A stretch of 64,000 bases of DNA from Muricoccus harenae (GTDB lineage: Bacteria; Pseudomonadota; Alphaproteobacteria; Acetobacterales; Acetobacteraceae), in NCBI RefSeq assembly GCF_009848505.1, contig NZ_WWDL01000020.1, positions 41,145 to 105,144 of the forward strand, given 5' to 3'. The notes beneath the pieces were generated by a model. It was not told the origin of the DNA. It saw nothing but the letters and a program-made list of their open reading frames with translations, and did no database searches. The translations under genes and the position numbers were made by a program. Shown here in pieces: positions 26,701-35,572 of the stretch; the first letter of the stretch is position 1; each line of letters begins with the position of its first letter.

Positions 26701-28038
26701 GTGATCCGCCTCCGCAGCTTCGCGCCAAGGGTGGCGCTGACCATCGCCGTCGTTGTGCTGGTCACCTCCTTCCTGGGCGCCGGCTGGGGATGGCTGAGGG
26801 CGCAGGATGCCCTCCGGCAACAACTCGACCTCGTTCTGGCCGCCGAGGCGGAAGGGCTGGTGCGCGACTACGAGACCTATGGCCTGCGCGGCCTCTCCGA
26901 GGTCGCCGAAATCTACTCGCGCCGCCAGGGACCGCTCTTTGTCCTCCTGCAAACCTCCGACGGCCGGCCGATCTCAGGGCGGCTGCCATCCGCGCCAGCC
27001 GCCCTGCGCGGCTTCGCCACCCTTCGGCAGAGCGGCGACAGCGCACCGCTCCGCGCGCTCGGGGCGATGCTGCCGGGTGGCGCGAACCTGATCGTGGCCA
27101 GCGACCTGTCCTCCGTGGATCGCGCGGCCTACGCGCTGGCCTGGACACCACCCCTGGCCGGGGCGCTGGCCGCGCTGGTTGCACTGGGCCTCGGCTTCCT
27201 GCTGGCCAACGGCCTTGAGCGGCGCCTGGCCGGCGTCAGCGACGCCGCGCGGGCGGTCATGGCCGGAGATCTGACCCGCCGCCTGCCTGAAAGCGGGCGG
27301 GGCGACGAGTTCGACCGCCTGTCCGCCACCATCAACGCCATGCTCGCGCGGATCGAGACGCTCGTGGCCGAGGTGCGCCAGGTGACGGACGATGTGGCCC
27401 ATGACCTGCGCTCCCCCCTGTCGCGGCTCCGGCAGCGCCTGGAGGCGGCGCTGGCCAGGGCGCGTGACCCGGCGGCGGATGGCGAAACGCTGGAGGGCGC
27501 TCTCGCCGAGCTCGACCAAATCCTCTCGACCTTCGCCGCACTGCTGCGCATCGCCAGGACCGAAGCGGGTGCGGGGCGGGAGGGCTTTGCCAGCCTGGAT
27601 CTCTCCGCACTGGCGGCCGAGGTGGTGGATATCTACGTCCCGGTGGCCGAGGACTCGGGACGGCGGATTGAACCCTCCATCGCGCCGGGGCAGAGGGTTT
27701 CGGGGAGCGCGCCGTTGTTGCGCCAGGCCCTGGCGAACCTGCTGGACAACGCGCTGAACCATGGGGCGGGCACCATCCAGGTCAGCCTGCGCCCCGGAGC
27801 CGTGTTGGAGGTGTCGGACCAAGGCCCGGGCATCCCGCCGGAGGAGCGGGAAAAGGTGATGCGGCGCTTCTACCGGCTGGATCGCAGCCGGGCGACGCCC
27901 GGGACCGGCCTCGGCCTCTCCCTCGTGGCGGCGGTCGCCCGGCTGCATGGGGGGGCGCTGACCCTGCGCGAGGCGGTCTCGGGCCGCGGCCTCTCGGCGG
28001 TGCTGGAGCTTCCGCAGGCCGGGCCGGCTGAATTCTGA
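26701..28038 (+). CDS. membrane sensor histidine kinase
   Basis: 445 residues from GTG, nine bases after the regulator stop. Two membrane segments (about 11-32 and 148-170) enclose a 110-residue periplasmic domain, followed by HAMP (GLERRLAGVSDAARAV), the dimerisation helix with His234 in DVAHDLRSPLSRLR, and the ATPase domain (NLLDNALNHG, DQGPGIP, GTGLGLSL). The pairing with the upstream OmpR-type regulator is clear. The sensed signal is unknown; the downstream periplasmic protease suggests misfolded envelope proteins or a similar stress. Confidence 0.92.
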   Translation: MIRLRSFAPRVALTIAVVVLVTSFLGAGWGWLRAQDALRQQLDLVLAAEAEGLVRDYETYGLRGLSEVAEIYSRRQGPLFVLLQTSDGRPISGRLPSAPAALRGFATLRQSGDSAPLRALGAMLPGGANLIVASDLSSVDRAAYALAWTPPLAGALAALVALGLGFLLANGLERRLAGVSDAARAVMAGDLTRRLPESGRGDEFDRLSATINAMLARIETLVAEVRQVTDDVAHDLRSPLSRLRQRLEAALARARDPAADGETLEGALAELDQILSTFAALLRIARTEAGAGREGFASLDLSALAAEVVDIYVPVAEDSGRRIEPSIAPGQRVSGSAPLLRQALANLLDNALNHGAGTIQVSLRPGAVLEVSDQGPGIPPEEREKVMRRFYRLDRSRATPGTGLGLSLVAAVARLHGGALTLREAVSGRGLSAVLELPQAGPAEF

Positions 28039-28140
28039 AAACTCCTTCATCTTGGCGTCGGCGAACCTCCACCGGCACCGCCCGACATTCCTGACATGGC
28101 GCGGGGTTCTCCCCGCCTTGGAAAGCAGGACAGACGCAGC

Positions 28141-29673
28141 ATGAGCAATTCCTCCAACCGCCGTCGCGGCGCAGCCCTCGGCGCCATCCTCCTGGCCGGA
28201 ACCGCCTTGTCGGGCGCCGCCGGCTGGCTACCGGTGCCGGCCTTCGCGCAGGGCCAATCCCAGCAGCAGGCCGCCGCCCCCGCCGTTGCCGCGCCGCAGG
28301 TATCGCTGCCGGGCTTCGGTGACCTCGTCGCCCGGGTGCGCCCGGCGGTCGTCACCATCACGGCCACCGAGCACGCGCAGACCGGGCAGGCCGGCTCTCC
28401 CTTCCCGCAGGGTTCGCAGCAGGACCAGATGTTCCGCCGGTACTTCGGGGGGCAGGAGCGCAGCCAGGGCGCGGCGCGCCCGGTGCAGGCCCTCGGCTCC
28501 GGCTTCATCGTCGATGCGGAAGGCCACATCGTCACCAACAACCACGTGGTCGACGGCGCGACCCAGGTGAAGGTGACGCTGGACGACGGGCGCGAGCTCC
28601 CGGCCAGCATCGTCGGGCGCGATCCGCGCACCGACCTGGCCCTGCTGAAGGTGAAGGCCGACGCGCCCCTGCCCTTCCTGAACCTCGGCAATTCCGACAT
28701 GGCGCGGCCCGGCGACTGGGTGGTGGCCGTGGGCAATCCCTATGGGCTTGGCGGCACCGTGACGGCGGGCATCGTCTCGGCGCGCGGCCGCGACATCCAC
28801 AGCGGCCCCTATGACGACTTCCTGCAGATCGACGCGCCGATCAACCGCGGCAATTCCGGCGGTCCGCTCTTCGGGCTGGATGGCTCGGTGATCGGCGTGA
28901 ACACCGCGATCTTCAGCCCCTCCGGCGGTTCCATCGGCATCGGCTTCGCCATCCCGTCCAACCTCGTGAGCAGCGTGGTGACGCAGCTGAAGCAGAACGG
29001 CCATGTGGAGCGTGGCTTCATCGGCGCCAGCACACAGCCGGTCGACGCGACGATGGCGCGGGCGCTGCACCTGCCGAAGGCCGAGGGTGCGCTGGTCGCC
29101 CAGGTGCAGCAGAACAGCCCCGCCGCCCGCGCCGGGCTGAAGCCGGGCGATGTGGTGGTTGCCCTCGGCGACACCCCGGTGCGGAGCCCACGTGACCTGG
29201 CCCGCGCCGTCGGCAACCTGCGCACCGGCGCGGAGACGACCCTGACCACCCGCCGCGAAGGCCAGGAGGTGCGGCTGCAGGTGAAGGTCGCGGCCCTGAC
29301 GGACCAGCAGGACGCCTCGAAGGCGGAGCAGGGCGAGGATGGGCAACGCGGCCGGTTGGGCATCGCCCTGACGACGCTCCAGGATGCGGCGCGCGCCGGG
29401 CTTGAGGTGCCGCGCGGCGCCGAGGGCGCCGTCATCGCCGATGTCCAGCCCAACAGCCCGGCGGCGGCCGCGGGGCTGCAGCCGGCCGATGTGATCACCG
29501 CGGTCGGCGGCAAGGCGGTGCGCGGGCCGGAGCAGGCCATCTCCGCCATCCGGGATGCGGTCCGGTCCAATGACGGCGCCGTGGCCCTGCAGGTCATCCG
29601 GGACGGGCAGCCGGCCTTCGTGGCGGTGCAGGCCCCGAGCCAGGGTCACAGCGGCGGCACGCAACAGGGCTAG
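28141..29673 (+). CDS. periplasmic serine protease, DegP/HtrA (Do) family
   Basis: 510 residues from the ATG at 28141. Signal peptide to about residue 36 (AFA cleavage), Gln/Ala-rich linker, then a trypsin-like domain with the intact triad His135 (TNNHVVDG), Asp165 (RTDLALLK) and Ser239 (RGNSGGPL). Two PDZ domains follow, at about 280-385 and 400-500. Do proteases degrade or refold damaged periplasmic proteins as cage oligomers. It lies about 100 bases after the kinase gene and is probably a target of, or co-transcribed with, the two-component system. Confidence 0.92.
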   Translation: MSNSSNRRRGAALGAILLAGTALSGAAGWLPVPAFAQGQSQQQAAAPAVAAPQVSLPGFGDLVARVRPAVVTITATEHAQTGQAGSPFPQGSQQDQMFRRYFGGQERSQGAARPVQALGSGFIVDAEGHIVTNNHVVDGATQVKVTLDDGRELPASIVGRDPRTDLALLKVKADAPLPFLNLGNSDMARPGDWVVAVGNPYGLGGTVTAGIVSARGRDIHSGPYDDFLQIDAPINRGNSGGPLFGLDGSVIGVNTAIFSPSGGSIGIGFAIPSNLVSSVVTQLKQNGHVERGFIGASTQPVDATMARALHLPKAEGALVAQVQQNSPAARAGLKPGDVVVALGDTPVRSPRDLARAVGNLRTGAETTLTTRREGQEVRLQVKVAALTDQQDASKAEQGEDGQRGRLGIALTTLQDAARAGLEVPRGAEGAVIADVQPNSPAAAAGLQPADVITAVGGKAVRGPEQAISAIRDAVRSNDGAVALQVIRDGQPAFVAVQAPSQGHSGGTQQG

Positions 29674-30547
29674 CCAAGCCGGACTGCGGGCGAGGCCCTC
29701 CTCGCCCGCCCCTGATGATCGGAAGGACCCCGGCCGCCCATGCGGTGGCCGGGGTCATGCCGTGCCGGGAGGAGGTTGATCGCAGGGCTGCCGATGAACT
29801 GCGCGACCTTCACATTCGCCGGCCGGGCATAGAGCTCCGCCGGGGTGCCCAGCTGAAGGATGCGGCCGGCATCCATCATCGCCACGCGGTCGGACATCGT
29901 CATCGCCTCGACCTGGTCATGGGTCACGTAGATGAAGGTGCTCTTGAGCCGGCGGTGAAGCTCGGTCAGCTCGGAGCGCATCTGCACCCGCAGCTTCGCG
30001 TCGAGGTTCGAAAGCGGCTCATCCACAGGAAGACGCTGGGATGCCGCACCATGGCCCGCCCGAGCGCAACGCGCTGCCGCTGCCCGCCCGAAAGCTGTGC
30101 CGGGCGGCGGCCGAGCAGCGGCTCGATCTGAAGCTGCGCCGCGACGGACTGCACGTCCTCGCGGATCTTCGGCATGGTCCTGCGGCGGTGTGCCGAGAGC
30201 AGCCGCAGCAGCGGGACGCGCTCCCAAAGGGACAGGCGCTGCAAGGTGAGCGGGAGTGCCATGTTTGCGAAGACCGACATGTGCGGATACAGCGCATAGC
30301 TCTGGAGCACCATCGCGACGCGCCGCTCATGTGCGCGCAAGTGATCCACGGAGGCACCGTCGATTCGGATGGAACCGCTCGTCTGCGGCTCCAGCCCCGC
30401 GATGATGCGGATCAGCGTGGACTTTCCGCAGCCGGAGGGCCCCACCAGGGTCAGGAACTCGCCATCGGCGATGTCGAGGTCGATACCCGACAGCACCGCG
30501 GTATCGCCGAAGGACTTGTCGATCGAAGCAAGTTCAACCCGTGCCAT
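29670..30547 (-). pseudogene. frameshifted, truncated ABC transporter ATPase (UgpC/MalK type)
   Basis: The first 178 residues are a good sugar-type ATPase: Walker A GPSGCGKST, Q-loop [12 protein letters not shown] and signature [15 protein letters not shown]. At Walker B the expected [12 protein letters not shown] is broken: codons read VFLWMSRF, and [12 protein letters not shown] resumes in the next frame, consistent with loss of one base just before the GAT codon near 30030. The second frame carries the H-loop (YVTHDQ) and ends recognisably at GSPAINLL near 29769, so the C-terminal TOBE domain of about 120 residues is missing. It starts 13 bases after the metallophosphoesterase stop; no permease or receptor genes remain nearby. 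Confidence 0.85.
29686..29709. terminator. perfect hairpin after the DegP-type gene
   Basis: Ten-base perfect arms GCGGGCGAGG and CCTCGCCCGC with a four-base loop, 12 bases after the protease stop codon and inside the tail of the convergent ABC pseudogene. No T-run follows. Confidence 0.5.
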
Positions 30548-30560
30548 CGGCGGCCGCCCG

Positions 30561-31391
30561 CTATGTCACGGCCGTCGGGTGGGGTGGGTAGACTTCGTGC
30601 ACGACGTCGTCGATCCAGTAGGTGGCCAACCCTGGCACCTCGGCCCGTTCCACCGTCACCTCCCGGCCCTCGAAGCGATAGATCACCGCGCCGAGCAGGG
30701 CTTCGCCCGGCATCGGTGGGGCAAGTGCCGTTCCGACCAGGAAGCCCGAGGAGCCACCCCAAATGTAGCGGCGGCCGCCGGTGACCGTGTCGTGGGAGCG
30801 GTGGAGATGGCCGGTCGCGACGAGGGCGACGTCATGGCGGTCGAAGAGGTCGAGCAAGGCCCGGCGGGGGTCCGGCTTCACCGACCAGTAGCCGGTGTCC
30901 GGCTCATCCGCATGCTCGATCATGAAGGGGCGGTGGGTGAAGATGGCGAGCCTGCGGCCATCGGCCTCGGCGGCCTCGCGCTGCAGCCAGAGCTGCTGCT
31001 CCGCCTCTTCCTCAATGCCGGAACCGAACAGCATCGAATCCAGGCCGATCAGGCGCCAGTCCTCGATATCCTGGCTCCACCAGTCGCGGCCGAAATGGCG
31101 GCGCCAGCGTTCGATGCGCGCGCGATTCACCGGCTGATGCGGATGCCCTGGCTCGCCGACATCGTGGTTGCCGGGAACAGCCAGGACCGGGGCGGGAAGC
31201 TCGGCGAGGCGTGCGGCACAGAACCGCATGTCCTCCTCCACATCGGCGCCATCGACGGTCACGTCACCCGTATGGATGATCAGATCGGGCTGCTGCGCCT
31301 CGACCCAACTTGCGAGGGGTCGCCAGTTCGCCGCAAAATGCGCCTTGGACGGGCTGAGATGCGTGTCCGATATCTGGAGCAAGCGCTTCAT
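30561..31391 (-). CDS. calcineurin-like metallophosphoesterase
   Basis: 276 residues with all five metal-site motifs of the family: DTH (9-11), GD (42-43), GNHD (74-77), THRPF and GHLH. It resembles 3',5'-cyclic-AMP phosphodiesterase/CpdA-like and glycerophosphodiester-type enzymes; the substrate is not decided by sequence. The adjacent downstream ABC ATPase remnant is of the type that takes up glycerol-phosphate and its diesters, so this enzyme may be the leftover of a phosphodiester uptake and hydrolysis operon. Confidence 0.85.
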   Translation of the reverse strand: MKRLLQISDTHLSPSKAHFAANWRPLASWVEAQQPDLIIHTGDVTVDGADVEEDMRFCAARLAELPAPVLAVPGNHDVGEPGHPHQPVNRARIERWRRHFGRDWWSQDIEDWRLIGLDSMLFGSGIEEEAEQQLWLQREAAEADGRRLAIFTHRPFMIEHADEPDTGYWSVKPDPRRALLDLFDRHDVALVATGHLHRSHDTVTGGRRYIWGGSSGFLVGTALAPPMPGEALLGAVIYRFEGREVTVERAEVPGLATYWIDDVVHEVYPPHPTAVT

Positions 31392-31479
31392 CGCGTCACC
31401 CGGTCAAGGCCAGCCCAGACTACTACCAGGTGCCGCACACGCGCCTCCCTCCCGGGTCTTCTTCCCGGTTGACGCTACG

Positions 31480-31540
31480 TTAACATAAGCATTTTTGCTA
31501 TGACAATTGTATTATGTACGGGAGAGCGACGAACGGACTG
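31480..31540 (-). promoter_or_regulatory. AT-rich promoter region of the metallophosphoesterase gene
   Basis: AT-rich island between the CoxL-like gene end and the metallophosphoesterase start. On the minus strand TTGTCA followed 15 bases later by TGTTAA could be a -35/-10 pair. A small palindrome ACAATTGT lies at its outer edge. Confidence 0.35.
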
Positions 31541-31548
31541 GGCTTGCT

Positions 31549-33924
31549 CTAACTCCCCACGCGTGCCGCCTGGATCGTCCGCCAGATCCGGTCGGGCGTC
31601 GCTGGCATGTCGACATGCTCGATCCCTAGCGGCGCCAGCGCATCGCTGATGGCGTTGATCACGGCGGCCAGCGCGCCAACCGTGCCGGCCTCCCCGGCTC
31701 CCTTCGCGCCGATCGGGTTGGTCGGCGTGGGGACTTCGTTGCTCTTGCAGATCAGGCTCGGCAGATCGGAGGCACGCGGCATGGCGTAGTCCATGAAGGA
31801 GCCCGACATCAGCTGCCCGGCCTCATCGTAACGGATGTCCTCCAGCAGGATCTGGCCGATGCCCTGCGCGACGCCGCCATGGATCTGGCCCTTCACGAGC
31901 CGCGGATTGATGACGCGGCCGACATCATCCACCACGCAATAGCCGGTAATGTCGCAACGGCCGGTCTCGGGATCGATCTCGACCTCGCAGACATGGCAGC
32001 CATTGGGGAAGGTGGGAGCGGAGGGCGCGACAATGCGCTTCTCCGCCAGGCCCAGCCGCCCACCGATCCGGTCTGGCTCAAGCTGGTAGGAGAGCCGCGC
32101 CACCTCCCGCGTGGAAAGCCTGCGATCCGTGCCGGCGACGCCGAAATGCTGCCCGTCGAACTCGATATCGGCCTCGTCCGCTTCCAACTGCGCCGCGGCG
32201 ATCACCCGGCCGCGCTCGATGATCGCCTGGGCCACGCGGGTGAGCGCGGTGCCGCCGGCGACGACCGAACGGGAGCCGAAGCTGCCCGTGCCGTGCTCGA
32301 TCTGGTCGGTGTCGCCATAGCGCACCTTCACCTCTTCCACCCGCAGCCCGAGCAGCTCCGCGGCGATCTGGGCAAAGGTGATCTCATGGCCCTGGCCCTG
32401 GGAGTGGACGCCCAGGAGAACGGTCGCGCTGCCGGTCGCGTCGAAGCGGATCTCGGCGCTTTCCGTGAAGGGGCCGGTGATCGGCCCGTTGGCGATTTCG
32501 ATGGCATTGGCCAGGCCGATCCCGGCCAGCCGTCCGCGCGCCCTGGCGGCTTCGCGCCGGGCGGGAAAACCGTCCCAGTCCATCAGCCGGAGCGCATCGT
32601 CCATGTTGCGCTCGAACTCGCCGGAATCGTAGGTGAACACGAAGCCGGTCTTATACGGCATCTGGTTGGGCGCGATCATGTTGCGGCGGCGCAGCTCCAC
32701 GCGGTCGAAGCCGAAGCGGCGCGCGGCGAGGTCGATGGCACGCTCGATGGCGTAGGTCGCCTCCGGCCTTCCTGCGCCACGATAAGGCGAGGTGGGTGGC
32801 GTGTTGGTGAAGACGCCGCGGATGCGCGCATGGATCAGCGGCGTGCGGTACAGGCCGGACAGGCCTCCAAGATTGTTGGTCGCGGTATGCACGCCGTTGA
32901 AGGACAGGTAGGCGCCGAGATTGGACAGGGATTCGATACGGAGCGCCAGGAAATTACCGTCATGGTCGAGGCCGAGCGTGACCGTGGAATAATGGTCCCG
33001 CGCGTGATGGTCGGCGATGAAGCTTTCGGTCCGCTCGCAGACCCAGAGAACGGGGCGCCCGATCCGCCGCGCGCCGACAAGGGCAAGGACATGCTCCGGG
33101 AAGGGCGATTCCTTCAGCCCGAAGGCCCCGCCGGTATCGGGCGCGACCACGCGCAGCCGGTTGCCGTCGATGCCCAGCACCTTGCCGGCCAGTTCCTCGC
33201 GGATGAAATGCGGATTCTGGAGCCCCGCCCAAAGCGTGTAGCTTTCGGCCGAAGGATCGTAGGTGGCGAGCGCGGTGCGCGTCTCCATCGGAGCCGCGAG
33301 GACGCGGTTCACCGGATAGGAGAAGGTGACGACATGCGGCGCTGCGGCGAGCGCCGCCTCCACCTCCGCGGGCTTCCCCGCGTCATAGAGGAAGGAGACG
33401 TTGTCGGGCACCTCGTCCCAGACGCGGGGCATGCCGGGATCAGCGGCCCGCCGGGTTTCCGTGATCGCCGGCAGGGGGGACCATTCGATCTGCAGTGCGT
33501 CGGCCGCGTCCTTTGCCTGGTCCATCGTGTCGGCGAAGATGGCCGCGACCACATCGCCCACGAAGCGAGCCCTGCCCACGGACAGGGCGCGGTAGTCGGG
33601 GACGAAGTTCGGCCGCCCATCCGGTGCCGTGCGCCGCACGCGGGAGGTGAAGCTGCCGAAGCCGGCGATCTCCGCATCATCGGGGCCGATCACCAGCCGC
33701 ACGCCAGGGCAGGCAGCGGCGGCGGCGATGTCCATGCTCCCGATGAGGGCTGAGGCATGCGGCGAGCGGACGACGTACATCCGGCAGGCATCGGCCGGGG
33801 CGAGGTCGGCGGTGTAGCGGCCGCGCCCGCGCAGCAGACGTGCGTCCTCAGTGCGGGGCAGAGACTTTCCGATGAAGCGTGTCGACATCGCTTCCAACTT
33901 GGCAGGCTTCGGCACGATGCTCAC
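31549..33924 (-). CDS. xanthine dehydrogenase-family molybdopterin-binding subunit (CoxL form II-like)
   Basis: 791 residues from a GTG that overlaps the upstream tctC stop by three bases (GTGA). An ATG at 33888 is the alternative start and matches the usual short N-terminus. Family landmarks: LPRTEDARLLRGRGRY, GGAFGLKE, PYRGAGR (the form II active-site loop, not the AYRCSFR of true CO dehydrogenase), GSFGSRS, and GAKGAGEAG with the catalytic Glu near the C-terminus. Enzymes of this type hydroxylate aromatic or N-heterocyclic compounds or aldehydes. The iron-sulfur and FAD subunits normally encoded alongside are absent here. Confidence 0.88.
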   Translation of the reverse strand: MSIVPKPAKLEAMSTRFIGKSLPRTEDARLLRGRGRYTADLAPADACRMYVVRSPHASALIGSMDIAAAAACPGVRLVIGPDDAEIAGFGSFTSRVRRTAPDGRPNFVPDYRALSVGRARFVGDVVAAIFADTMDQAKDAADALQIEWSPLPAITETRRAADPGMPRVWDEVPDNVSFLYDAGKPAEVEAALAAAPHVVTFSYPVNRVLAAPMETRTALATYDPSAESYTLWAGLQNPHFIREELAGKVLGIDGNRLRVVAPDTGGAFGLKESPFPEHVLALVGARRIGRPVLWVCERTESFIADHHARDHYSTVTLGLDHDGNFLALRIESLSNLGAYLSFNGVHTATNNLGGLSGLYRTPLIHARIRGVFTNTPPTSPYRGAGRPEATYAIERAIDLAARRFGFDRVELRRRNMIAPNQMPYKTGFVFTYDSGEFERNMDDALRLMDWDGFPARREAARARGRLAGIGLANAIEIANGPITGPFTESAEIRFDATGSATVLLGVHSQGQGHEITFAQIAAELLGLRVEEVKVRYGDTDQIEHGTGSFGSRSVVAGGTALTRVAQAIIERGRVIAAAQLEADEADIEFDGQHFGVAGTDRRLSTREVARLSYQLEPDRIGGRLGLAEKRIVAPSAPTFPNGCHVCEVEIDPETGRCDITGYCVVDDVGRVINPRLVKGQIHGGVAQGIGQILLEDIRYDEAGQLMSGSFMDYAMPRASDLPSLICKSNEVPTPTNPIGAKGAGEAGTVGALAAVINAISDALAPLGIEHVDMPATPDRIWRTIQAARVGS

Positions 33925-34898
33925 TCGACGCGCCCGATCCGCTGCACGGCGGCTTCGATGCGGACCGCATCCTGATCCAGGAAGGCACCAAATTCAGGAC
34001 CATCGCGGTAATCAAGCGGCAGGCCGATGGACTGCATCTGCGCGAGGAACTGCGGGTTGCGCGCGACCTCCCCGATGCCGCGCCGCAGCACCTGCAACGT
34101 CTCGGGCGGTGTTCCACGGGGAGCGAAGGAGCCGACCCAGAGGTAGAACTCAACTGCGCGATGGCCGAGCTCCATGGCGGTGGGAACTTCCGGCATCAGC
34201 GCCACGCGCCGGGCGCCAGTGCAGGCCAGGGCCTTCAGCGAGCCGTTCTGGACCTGCGGCGCAACCACCGCGGGAGAGCCCACCGTGATGTCGACATGGC
34301 CGCCGAGCACGGCGGTGATGGCAGGGCCGCCACCAGCGAAGGGAATGTGCTGGAGCTGCACGCCGCCGGCCTGCGCCAGCATCTCGATCGGCAGGTGCAG
34401 CGGACCATAGGCACCGGAGGAGGCGTAGGTGATGCCGCCCGGCTTCGCCTTGGCCGCCGCGAACAGGTCTTCCAGGCTGTTCCAGCGGGCGTCACCCTTG
34501 GCGACAAGGATCAGCGGATCGGCGGCGAGCAGCGCCAATGGCTTGAACATCGCGCGTTCCACGGTGACGGGCCGGCCGAACAGGCGATCCGCCGCGGGAA
34601 TGCTGGAGATGCTCGGATGGCCGAGCATGACCGTATAGCCATCCGGCTTGGAATTCGCCGTGGCGAGCATGCCGATGCCGCCACCGGCGCCGCCGCGGTT
34701 CTGGATGACGACGGGCTGCTTCCACAGCTGCTGCAGCGCGGCAGCAAGCGGCCGCCCGACCTGATCCGTGGCGCCGCCGGGCGGGAAGGGAACGATCATC
34801 GTGACCGCACGATCCGGAAAGCTGGTGGCCTGGGCCTGGGCCGCTCCGGCCGCGATCAGCCCGGCCGCGCCGGCAAGTACGGTTCTTCTCCGCATCAT
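33921..34898 (-). CDS. TctC/Bug-family receptor
   Basis: 325 residues with a twin-arginine-like signal (RRRTVLAGAAGLIAAGAAQA), FPDRAVTMIVPFPPGG, then VVIQNRGGAGGGIGML. It has a GAAGAAGAGGAAA ribosome binding region. It overlaps the CoxL-like gene downstream, so binding of a compound by this periplasmic protein is probably linked to oxidation by that enzyme. The CMD-family gene lies about 90 bases upstream on the same strand. Confidence 0.87.
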   Translation of the reverse strand: MMRRRTVLAGAAGLIAAGAAQAQATSFPDRAVTMIVPFPPGGATDQVGRPLAAALQQLWKQPVVIQNRGGAGGGIGMLATANSKPDGYTVMLGHPSISSIPAADRLFGRPVTVERAMFKPLALLAADPLILVAKGDARWNSLEDLFAAAKAKPGGITYASSGAYGPLHLPIEMLAQAGGVQLQHIPFAGGGPAITAVLGGHVDITVGSPAVVAPQVQNGSLKALACTGARRVALMPEVPTAMELGHRAVEFYLWVGSFAPRGTPPETLQVLRRGIGEVARNPQFLAQMQSIGLPLDYRDGPEFGAFLDQDAVRIEAAVQRIGRVE

Positions 34899-34992
34899 CG
34901 TTTCCTCTTCTTCTTCCTTCAGTCCGGCTTAGGCGGGCCAGGGCGGACAGGCGCGCCGTGCCCGCCCGCCCGCCGTGGCGTGGTGGCCGCGG

Positions 34993-35406
34993 CTAGTCTC
35001 CCGAGGGAGTTGCGGGCTCCCCGGTCAGCGCACCTTCCTTCACCAGCACCTCATGCGCGGCCTTGAAGGCGTCGAGCCCGGCCGGGATTCCGCAATAGAC
35101 GGTGGCGTGAAGCAGAATCTCCTTGATCTCATCCACGGTCAGGCCGTTGGCGAGGGCGCCCTTCACATGGAGCTTGATCTCGGGTGTCTTGCCCAGCGCG
35201 GTGAGCATGGCGAGGTTCAGCATGCTGCGCGTGCGATGATCGAGGCCCGGTCGGGTCCAGGCATAGCCCCAGCACCATTCGGTGGTGATGCGCTGGAAGG
35301 CCATCATGAAGTCGTCGGCCTTGGCGATGCCGCCATCGACATATTCGGCGCCGAGCACCTTACGACGCACCTCGAGTCCCTTCTGGAACATCTCGCTCTC
35401 GGCCAT
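34993..35406 (-). CDS. 4-carboxymuconolactone decarboxylase-family (PcaC-like) protein
   Basis: 137 residues with a strong GGAGGAG ribosome binding site. The CMD pattern includes TEWCWGYAWTRPGLDHRTRSMLNLAML and HVKGALANGLTVDEIKEILLH. This is much closer to PcaC (beta-ketoadipate pathway decarboxylase, about 130 residues) than the CMD protein near 1.4 kb. First gene of a unit with tctC and the CoxL-like gene, which suggests oxidation of an aromatic or heterocyclic acid; no other beta-ketoadipate gene is present. Confidence 0.82.
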   Translation of the reverse strand: MAESEMFQKGLEVRRKVLGAEYVDGGIAKADDFMMAFQRITTEWCWGYAWTRPGLDHRTRSMLNLAMLTALGKTPEIKLHVKGALANGLTVDEIKEILLHATVYCGIPAGLDAFKAAHEVLVKEGALTGEPATPSGD

Positions 35407-35450
35407 GACCGTTCTCCTCCGTTGGCCTGAGGATCATCGAGAGTGGCATA

Positions 35451-35461
35451 TTGTCTGTCAA
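35451..35461. promoter_or_regulatory. candidate GntR operator in the divergent promoter
   Basis: TTGTCTGTCAA, flanked by A and T to give ATTG-N5-CAAT symmetry, lies between the divergent CMD and GntR genes. It only partly fits the TNGTNNNACNA pattern. Confidence 0.4.
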
Positions 35462-35572
35462 TCTGGCATTTTCGCTGGAGAGCGGCTTCCGTGCTAGGCT
35501 CGGGCCAAACAACTCCCGCCAAGCGTTCAGCATGGCGGGTGCTCTGGCTCAGTGCCTGATCGGGAGGGGCTG

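Noticed and set aside
31879..33753. 624-residue open frame on the plus strand opposite the CoxL-like gene
   Set aside because: His/Asp/Gly/Arg-rich translation without motifs; it is the antisense shadow of a clear molybdoenzyme gene.
31549..33924. Aerobic carbon monoxide dehydrogenase large subunit
   Set aside because: The AYRCSFR loop of true CO dehydrogenase is replaced by PYRGAGR, and partner subunits are missing.
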